Shown one piece after another: positions 56,736 through 64,000 of a DNA stretch of 64,000 nt. The stretch lies in NCBI GenBank assembly GCA_900073065.1, contig FJOG01000044.1, positions 354,235 through 418,234 of the forward strand, in the 5' to 3' direction. Each line of letters opens with the position of its first letter. Position 1 is the stretch's first letter. The DNA is from Phialocephala subalpina (taxonomy: Eukaryota; Ascomycota; Leotiomycetes; Helotiales; Mollisiaceae). Made by a program: the position numbers and the translations under genes. The notes under the pieces were generated by a model. The model was not told the origin of the DNA, did no database searches, and saw only the letters and a program-made list of their open reading frames with translations.

Positions 56736-57180
56736 TCATCCTCCTCCTCCACCTTGGCTATCGTCGTCCTCGCTGTCTCCATGGACTATAGCACGGCGGC
56801 GACGAGCCAAGTCCAGCTTCACAATCTTGTACCGACGACTCAAAGGCACCATCTCTTCATCAGAATCCTCCTCGGAATCTTCTACAGCTCGCTTTCGCTT
56901 CCCCCCCCCCCCCTCTAATGTCGGCGTCATCTTCGAGACTGCTATCGCTGGGCTCCTTTCTTTCTTCGTCGGCGGGGTTGCGAGGCAATTGAGTTTTAAG
57001 GTCACGATCTTGGTCTTTCGGATGAGAGAAACTCTGGTGGAGGGAGCTGGTTGGAACCGATGGTTAGCTAGGGTTTCGCATCGGGGGAGGGGACTTACGC
57101 TGGACGGAAGAAGAAGGTGCGAAAGAAGAGACTTGCGCTCCAGGCCAGTGGTACTGGTGGGATTATCTGCCTGAAAGTAA
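56736..57180 (-). CDS. Hypothetical acidic low-complexity protein A (borders tentative)
   Basis: A frame with TKIVTLKLNCLATPPTKKERS, then KRKRAVEDSEEDSDEEMVPLSRRYKIVKLDLARRRR and an acidic Gly-rich end. An upstream exon (PPVPLAWSASLFFRTFFF) can be joined by a GTAAGT intron with a CTAAC branch site near 57,050-57,110. A run of C at about 56,900 encodes four Gly. The TLKL segment and the acidic/basic layout are shared with the next gene (57,953-58,680). No known domain. The 5' and 3' ends are not certain. Confidence 0.4.
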
Positions 57181-57952
57181 GCCGTGCGGGATCCTTGCTA
57201 GCTCTTGAGATGCACGCACCTTGATTATTCGTGGTCGCGATGTTGCGGAATGTGCTGTTTAATTATAATGCCACAGCTTAAGTTGCGAGCGTGCTTATGC
57301 TATTTCTTGAAGAATCTGTTCTGGGAGAATCTGTGGAACCTTGTCTTTCCCTTACAGTAGAGTCTTCGAAGCGAGCCGAGAGTGATTACTTTGCCGCTGA
57401 CAAGTTTTCAAATTGTTTTGTCAGAATGACCTTTTCGGAATAAGGACATCTTAAATTCAGTAGGCACGGAATTGTCGGTTTAGATTGGGGGACATTCAAG
57501 CATAATGTCATTATGTCACGAATATCGTGCAATACTGCATGAAGTTTAAGATACAGACAATACATTTGCTATCCTGTTCTGCTATCTACTCTTCCATACT
57601 GGTACCCGCATCACCCTTTACATTCGCCGTCTCAGCAGCCTTCCCGGAAGCTTCTGCTTCTTCTTCGCAGCCCTCACCGGTCTATCACTCTGTGCCTTCC
57701 CCGTCCGAATCCGACATCTCATATCCCTCTCATCCTTTCTTGCCTTCTTAGCCGTTTGCTGCGGCGGGGAACGCTGTATGTCATTCGCAGAAGCACGACT
57801 TTGGTTAGAGGGTCTGAGTTGGTGTCGTTGCCGGATTGTACCCGCGTATCAGATGCTACAAGGTCTGGGCATCATTCTGTGGGTAAAAGATCGTATTGTT
57901 CAGTCTGGAGAGCTAGCTAGGGAGGAGAGTGAGGATATAAGAGTCTGCGAGA
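57181..57952. other. Intergenic region
   Basis: About 770 bp. No supported gene. Confidence 0.35.
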
Positions 57953-58680
57953 TTACCCCTGAACTATACTCCATATGGAATGAGAGTTTGACCCACTACA
58001 CGTGACCAGCAACTGACACCGCGTATGCTTGGCCCGGTCGACTGCCTTGCGGCGGGCTGCGCCGGGTATAGGAGTCATTTCCAGAGTGATGACCTTGACT
58101 CGAGGGCGTGGGGCCGGGGCGTCATCGCTGGAGTCCTCTCCATCGCTAGAGTCCTCTTCGTCTTGCAAACGCGTGTGCTTGCCCTCATTGACCGTGCCTT
58201 CCACCCCATCGGAATCGTCTTCGAGGTCGCTGTCAGCATGGAACCCGTCTTCGCTGTCCTTGTCTTCGCTGTCCTTGTCTTCGTTGTCCTTGTCTTCGTT
58301 GTCCTTGTCTTCGTTGTCCTTGTCTTCGCTTTCTTCGGAGGGGGTCTTGCGACGATGGCCAAGCTTCAAGGTCACGGTCTTTATCCTGTCTACTGCTCGA
58401 GATTAGCCTTTCCCCCGTATGATGTTGCACAATACTGACTCCTTGTGGGAGGAGGTACTGCCTCTGGGACAAGTGCGCCAGGGAGATCCACCTCATCGTC
58501 TGTTTTCATGGGCGCTAGCAATTCTTTCTCGTGGTTCTGGCTGTGGAATTGCGGAACATACTTTGCGCCCCTGGGATGCTCGATCGTGGCGCCATTGCTC
58601 TTGATTGCTTTGGCGGTGGTGTGTTGAAGCAGTTTTCGGTCGGAGTAGAAATAATCAAACCTTGCCGCTACTTTCTCTTA
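57953..58680 (-). CDS. Hypothetical acidic protein B with KDNED repeats (5' end tentative)
   Basis: The last exon holds KTVTLKLGHRRKTPSEESED, then five tandem KDxED units (KDNED three times, KDSED twice), more acidic blocks, and a basic segment APRPRVKVITLEM. An upstream exon reads RFDYFYSDRKLLQHTTAKAIKSNGATIEHPRGAKYVPQFH, joined by an intron ending GACAG at about 58,387. No clear start codon was found, so the gene begins further upstream than I can place it. Composition suggests a nuclear protein. It seems related to the acidic protein at 56,736-57,180. Confidence 0.45.
58246..58335. repeat. 15-bp coding minisatellite
   Basis: Units of CTTCGCTGTCCTTGT or CTTCGTTGTCCTTGT are repeated five times plus a partial one. 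Unit length is a multiple of three and encodes the KDNED/KDSED array on the minus strand. Confidence 0.85.
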
Positions 58681-59955
58681 GTGTATACGAAGTGAGTACT
58701 GGAGCTGGCTTACTCCGAGAACCGCTCGTTTGTCTTGGTGAATCCGTTGAGTAAAGAGGCGCCAAGTCGAGGATGTTGTCGTAAGGAGAGTACAAGTACT
58801 ATGTTCGCAATTCACATAATGCAAGTCGATTACATATTGTCTATTACGGGTTGGAAGGGCTTCTCAACCATAAAGCGTGTTTCAAATGTGCCTTCCTTGA
58901 AGTCTCTGGTATTGAGCACTTTGATAAGGTAGCTGTTGGCATCACGTGCCTTGATTTATCCTTCTTTCCGACAGTTTTTGGGACTTATTTAGAGTGTTCT
59001 AGCCCGAAACACTACTTTGTAGTTTTGTAAGTTGTCATCAGGAGTTGGACAGCGCAACTGGACTCCAGAGGGCCTAGAGATTGCACAAGTATTACGTGCC
59101 TCGTTGTACTACGCTGCAATGGACGATGACCACGTTCATATTAGCTGCCGTATTTTTGTCATCGAATTGATTGAGTGGTTTGTGCACTTCTTTAACATGC
59201 TTCTCGATAATGCCGACAGTTAGTTGGCGGTATAGCTGAGAATTGGCCGAGGTTTTCCAGACTTCCATAGTGGCCTTCTTTAATATAGAAGTGAAACGGG
59301 AAGAATCCTAAGGCTTATCGGGTGTTTGATCCTATCTAAAGAGTAAATTCCTGGGCGAAAGAGGCATAGAGTAGCTTAACTGCTCCCGTTTCAACATTTT
59401 CAAGAACCGTCGAATATAGACAAGGCACTTGAAGGCAACCTGTCCGCCTCGCACAAATAAGAATCGAACCACGTTGAACTCACGATTCGTAGATCGCTTA
59501 GCCTTGTGATGTCGAATTATGAAAAATTATAAACTCGTTGTAGACGTATAATCCGCGCTCTGTGGACGAGCCGTTCTCATACTCTAGGCTGAAAAGCTTT
59601 GAAACTCGCGCGACTGTCTTTTGAAGAATGAAGATTTAGCAGTCGGATTGAACGAGGGGATGGTAGTGGAGAGTGGATGTGAAACTCAGTCATAGTAACT
59701 CGATGGATGCTGAGCTCATGAACTGAGCAAGCCTTCTGAGATCGAATGAATTCAAAGGTGGAAAGTTCGCCGAGCTGGCGATCTACTAAGAAGGAAACAC
59801 ATGAACTTGTATGTGAGTCCGAAGAGGCAAAACCACTTGCGACTGAGGGCCAGCAATTCATTTTGACTTGAGGTTGCTGCCACAGCCATAATGCCACTAT
59901 TTCCGAACGAGACATATCAACGAGTACAATCAGTAATGAGGACAATAAGGTTATA
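58681..59955. other. Intergenic region
   Basis: About 1.27 kb. It may hold the missing 5' exons of acidic protein B (a frame at about 58,710-58,800 contains GFTKTNERFSE) and the 3' flank of the regulator to the right. Otherwise nothing recognisable. Confidence 0.35.
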
Positions 59956-61921
59956 TTACTCTCGTAAGATATGTTGCATCCTCATAGTTTCATCCCATAG
60001 ATCTTGGCTAGACTTGTCCTGTATCTTTCCGGTCCAAGCAAAAGTCTCCAGAAGCAATTTAGCATCGCACCAATTTGATAACGAAAGCTGTGAGACCGCT
60101 TCAACGATGGAACAGACAAACCATAACCTTTCGTTTGGGTCGAGGACAAGAGAGCCAGCGAGAACAAGGAGCCACAGACGCAGTGCTCGCATAGAACTAG
60201 TGGCGAAGCTCGCCCTTCGGAGACAAGACTTTAGCTGCCATATCAACTGCTTATTTACCCACGAAACCCAAAAACCGTTCTGGATGGTACTGAGGTAAAG
60301 CAAGACGCCAAGGTGACATGCTTTGGGAAATTGGTCTCCTGATCCGCTGATGTCGTTGCAATCCCCTCTGGAAAGAAGGCAGTATTGAACTGATCGCATT
60401 CTCTTGCGCAATTCCAAGGGGATGATGTCAGACTTTGGCGGGTTGGCGATGTCCATGTCCCGAGTCACGGTATGTAATGTGCAGAGAATGTCAAAAAGAT
60501 CAGAGTCAAACCCATAATCATCGTAGACAGCTTGAAAGCCAGGAGCGAGAGTTCCCCTTGTTTCGTCGCAGCCTCGAAGGAGACTTGGCTCTACCATTCT
60601 GCTTTCCATCTGCAGGTAGGGTTTCGAAAGGCGATATACGGAGCCCCAGATATCCGCTCTAATACTACCTTAGGAACGATTACAGATCAATAATTGTGTA
60701 ATATAACTTACCGGCAAAGCATATCATGTAAGATTGGATTACACGCAAAGGCTGACAAGCCACCCCGCATCTCAACCATCCGCTTTATACCCTTCATATG
60801 AATGTTCCAGTTTGCCTGGTTACCGCTTGATTGCTGCCGAAAATAAGTCAGGGTTTTCGAATCAGACTACGGGAGCACCTACTTCTGTTAGGGCTAGAAG
60901 AGCCACAGCGGCGATGGTTGAATCACTTATTTCCTGCGAAGGGTTCTGAAGCCGTTCATTAAGGATCTGGATCGTGCGCTTCAAGTGATTGATTGCGGAG
61001 GGCCGCTCCTTCTGGCCATTAGTTATTGCCCGAAACTGGTCGCTGCAGAATAGAACCGAATTCAGTAGGGCGGGGTCGGTCAAAGCTAGAGGCACCCAAA
61101 GCTTTTTTATTGGATTCAACCCCCAATATGCCTCGATTTTGTACGCGTGATCTGCCACAACAGAAACGTCTATTACAATTGCATCAGCAAATTTTTGTAC
61201 GGGAATGCTATATGATACTTGCAGCTAAGGATTCGATAATTGAGGAGTAGTGGACTTACAGAGGTGAAGAAGTTCATGCATATACGGTTGCATTTTTATC
61301 GAAAAACTATTAAATGGGTCCCGACTCCAGCTTTCAAGTGATAGAATACGAGGACGTTCAAGTTCCATAATCGTTTCTGCATCATTGTGTCGACTTTCGA
61401 TTTCCATGTCTTGGAGTCCCGGCTTCGCTTGTGCATCTATCTGTTTCTGCCGTCGATAATTGTGCATGACATGAGTCCGGACGAACTTTCGACTACCCGG
61501 ATCCGTTGGCCGCCGCCCATCCGAACAGTCGACAAACTCATAATGCTTTTTCGAAGGTCTTGCTACCTCTTTTGACGGGTACTTCGAGGACCGCCCATGT
61601 CCTGTTATATCTATACACCAAAAATAATTAGTTTACTTTGACTAGGAAAGCAATCGCGGAACCGAAATAGTTTCCGCGAGTTAGAGACCATCGCAGAACT
61701 TCAAAGGGATTCTGAGAAACAAGTCTCAGCCGTCACTGCATTCGTACGCCTACGACGTGAAGCAACCCAGTTGGTAAGCAAAGTGATCGTAGGCGGTGCC
61801 CGGGTCAACGTGGTCAAATGATTTGGGGTGCCATGCTTCTGCTAGTAATAAAAATAGTAGAATGGGCACAACTCACCTTTTCTCGGTCTTCCTCTTCGAA
61901 CGGACTTCGGCCACTGGACAT
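59956..61921 (-). CDS. Fungal transcription-factor-domain protein without zinc cluster
   Basis: Multi-exon gene. I suggest a short first exon at 61921 (MSSGRSPFEEEDREK), then an exon with YEFVDCSDGRRPTDPGSRKFVRTHVMHNYRRQKQ, a signature (FV...R..IRSHVM..YRRQKR) that opens many zinc-cluster-less members of the fungal-specific transcription factor family. Later exons include YMHELLHL, AYKIEAYWGLNPIKKLWVPLALTDPALLNSVLFCSDQF, NHLKRTIQILNERL and a C-terminal helical part ending LWDETMRMQHILRE. It is probably a nuclear regulator. First exon and internal borders are approximate. Confidence 0.65.
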
Positions 61922-62681
61922 TGGCAGCTTCCGATGAGCAATAGATCAAACCCCCATCTTCGCTCTTCGACCCCGTCTTACTATCAAAGACTAAGAATGT
62001 TGGAGATGATGTCGTCATTTGTCGAAGTTACGATTGTTGCGCGGCTGATGCAAAGGAGTGTGCGGTTGAAAGGATCCAAAATGGATAACGGTCATTGTAG
62101 AAATAAGTCTAAATAGGTAAGGTGCGAATGGCATTGATATACGGGGACTGTGCCACAGATTGTGGAGAATAGACATCAGCAGTCAGCATGCTCATCGCAG
62201 GATTCTTTCGCCTATTTATCCAAATCCGGCCGAATCGTTGAGCCGAGACTGCCCTTTTGGTTACCAGGGTCAATTCGACTAACTCTATCTGGCTGAATTT
62301 TGAGACCAGATGCCCTTTTAGGTATCGCCGAAGAGTTAACTCCGGTCCGGTCCGTGAACATCAGATCACAACTATCTCAACGTCACACCTCCTCGCATGT
62401 CCTATCCACCCGCACTTTACCTAGTTGATCCTCTTTCTGCAACGCCCGTTATCCATTTCAGGTCAAGTATTATCGAGGGACTTGAAACCAAACAAAGCGA
62501 CGGTTTATGCTTACTTGACCTGCGTCAGCAAACTTCATAACACTATATAAGAAATGCTAGACCGACTTCAAACGAAAGATATCTTTGAGTATTCTCATCA
62601 ACTTCTCGAGACTCAAACCCTTTACACTTCGCCTCTGCCGCCTCCGCTCTCAAAAGCCGTCATATAGCCAAGTTCCCCGCA
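61922..62681. promoter_or_regulatory. Shared intergenic region upstream of the SDR gene
   Basis: About 0.76 kb between divergent genes. It includes TATATAA at 62,544-62,550, about 130 bases before the SDR start. Confidence 0.45.
62544..62550 (+). promoter_or_regulatory. TATA-like box of the SDR gene
   Basis: TATATAA about 130 bases upstream of the ATG at 62682. Confidence 0.4.
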
Positions 62682-63688
62682 ATGCTCGATCTAGCAACGC
62701 TTCCGAAAGACTGGGTCGTTACCTCGGGTCAGTTCACCAGGAAAGCCTACACCAAAATCTATCCCGCCATCAACCCAACCGAACCAGAGAACTCGCTCAA
62801 AGACAAGACTGTGGTTATAGGCGCCAGCCGCGGCATCGGGGCTAAGGGCATCGCACCGGCTTTTGCAAAGGCGGGCGTCAAGGCCATAGTGCTTATCGCC
62901 ACCAATGCAGCCAAGCTGAAAAGTGTCGAGGAAGAGCTGAAGAAGATCAACCCACACCTCGAGATACTTACCTTGGGTGCGGATATCTCGTCTGCCGAGC
63001 AAGTCACTAAAGCATGGTCTGAGGTCAATGCTAGGTACCCCAAGGTTCATGTGCTTGTCAACAATGCTGGCGTGGAGTGCACCCAGAGCGATAAGATGAT
63101 GCACGAGCAGGATCCAGACATCTTTATGAAGAACTTTGTAAGTGACCTTTAGTGGCCTCTTTTTAGTGCGTAGTAACGTTGACATCAAGCCTCACCATCC
63201 AGGAAGTCAACGTCAAAGGCACCCACATCATGACTCAGCAGTTTCTCCAGGCCGCGCTTCCTTGGGCCTCGACCACCGATAAGGCCAGGGTTATCACATT
63301 AAGCAGTTCGTCCGCCTGGGGCGTCTGGCCTTTCTTAGCCGCCTACGCTATGTCTAAAGCGGTCAATATCATGTACACCACCACGCTTGCCGCCGCCTAC
63401 CCAGAGACGCTGCTCGCTATCGCGGTCAACCCCGGCATGAACGACACAGAGATACTCCCGGATTCCCTTCGAGCGGCTGGCTTCAATTTCAATGACCCAG
63501 CGCTCACTGGTGGCACCATTGTATGGCTGGCGGCGGACCCGGCGAGAAGCCAGTTTTTGAATGGGAGGGTGCTTACGACGGAATGGGATGTGGAGGAGCT
63601 GGTTGCGAGGAAAGAGGAGATTACGAGCAAGAATTTGTTGACGATGCAATTGAAAGCAATACTAGGAGTAGAACAGTTCATAGGTTAA
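62682..63688 (+). CDS. Short-chain dehydrogenase/reductase
   Basis: Exons 62682-63137 and 63203-63688; about 313 residues. The Rossmann motif is IGASRGIGAKG (the usual first T replaced by I). NNAG is in VHVLVNNAGVE, the catalytic Ser in VITLSSSSAWG, and the YxxxK pair in YAMSK. So the active-site set is complete, unlike the SDR relic at 8.7 kb. A 45-residue N-terminal extension precedes the fold. NAD(P)-dependent oxidation or reduction of a small molecule is expected; substrate unknown. It sits beside an AT-rich end region. Confidence 0.88.
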
Positions 63689-63699
63689 ACTAGCTTTAT

Positions 63700-64000
63700 T
63701 GGGCTGGGTAAAGAGACTTTTATAACAGGTAAACGTTAATAAATATATAAGATTAATAAGATATTCTATTTTTATAAATTTATAAATTAATATATATTTA
63801 ATAAATAATTAAATATTATTTTATTATAAAATTTTAATAAATTATAAATTTTTAAAATCCCAAAAAAAACTATTTATTAAATGAATATTAAATTTTTATT
63901 TTAAAACTTTATATTATAATTAAATATTATAAGGAAATTATTATTTCAAATTTTAAAAAAGGTAATATATTTGAATTTTATTTATAAATCGAATAAATCG
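63700..64000. repeat. Start of a second AT-rich, RIP-like region
   Basis: Composition changes abruptly to nearly pure A/T after the SDR gene, with TTAATA and AAATTTT runs, and continues to the window edge. It resembles the island at 16.44-17.79 kb. Confidence 0.8.

Noticed and set aside
58246..58335. CRISPR-like array
   Set aside because: Units are contiguous without spacers, in phase with a coding frame, and the DNA is eukaryotic.
59440..59530. tRNA-like T-loop (GGTTCGATTC on the minus strand)
   Set aside because: The flanking bases do not form a T stem or acceptor stem, so no tRNA is supported.

Overview
This window is nuclear DNA of a filamentous ascomycete (Pezizomycotina). Genes carry short GT-AG introns of about 45-170 bp with CTAAC/CTGAC-like branch sites. 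The families are typical of that group: Clr5-domain proteins, a 2EXR protein, an AA9 lytic polysaccharide monooxygenase, a heme-thiolate peroxygenase, Rgd2, and zinc-cluster regulators. Gene-bearing DNA is GC-balanced but is broken by an AT-rich, gene-free island (about 16.44-17.79 kb) and by the start of a second one at the right end (from about 63.7 kb). This is the pattern of repeat-induced point mutation (RIP). A plant-associated leotiomycete-like fungus is my guess, not something the sequence proves.

Layout. 0-9 kb: a secreted heme-thiolate peroxidase diverging from a secreted GMC oxidoreductase, a four-helix fungal membrane protein, and a short-chain dehydrogenase relic. 9-13 kb: a long stretch with no convincing gene. 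13-15.4 kb: a large Clr5-like regulator. 16.4-17.8 kb: AT island. 18-21.5 kb: a broken MFS transporter diverging from a SnoaL-like protein that may be truncated. 21.7-25 kb: a zinc-ribbon hypothetical and the ribosome-biogenesis gene YTM1. 25.7-30 kb: a small secreted protein, an AA9 monooxygenase and a C2H2 plus Zn2Cys6 transcription factor. 30-33.2 kb: empty. 33.2-36.3 kb: a basic/acidic hypothetical and an ER cyclophilin. 36.3-41 kb: a duplicated locus with two diverged paralogues of an unknown family, one frameshifted. 41.4-53 kb: a Clr5 protein, a 2EXR protein, a multipass membrane protein, a DHCR24-like sterol reductase, a Gfo/Idh/MocA dehydrogenase and a membrane dipeptidase. 53.5-63.7 kb: the RhoGAP Rgd2, two acidic low-complexity proteins, a fungal transcription-factor-domain protein and a complete SDR.

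The most striking observation is technical or mutational rather than a new pathway. At 7653-8152 and at 23283-23782, two unrelated genes each hold a perfect tandem copy of exactly 250 bp. In both, the reading frame upstream and downstream stays in register only if the right-hand block has replaced 250 bp of genuine coding sequence. Neither looks like a simple insertion. In both, the replaced block lies immediately to the right of its source on the + strand although the genes lie on opposite strands. This points to an assembly or processing artefact, and both gene models should be treated as damaged until checked against reads.

Other points of interest are a family of short hairpins with a TTCAATGTCCC/GGGACATTGAA core in introns of YTM1 and the dipeptidase gene, a cyclophilin whose last intron switches between an HVEL end and a membrane anchor, a GC-AG intron, and a cluster of genes showing inactivating changes near the AT-rich island.
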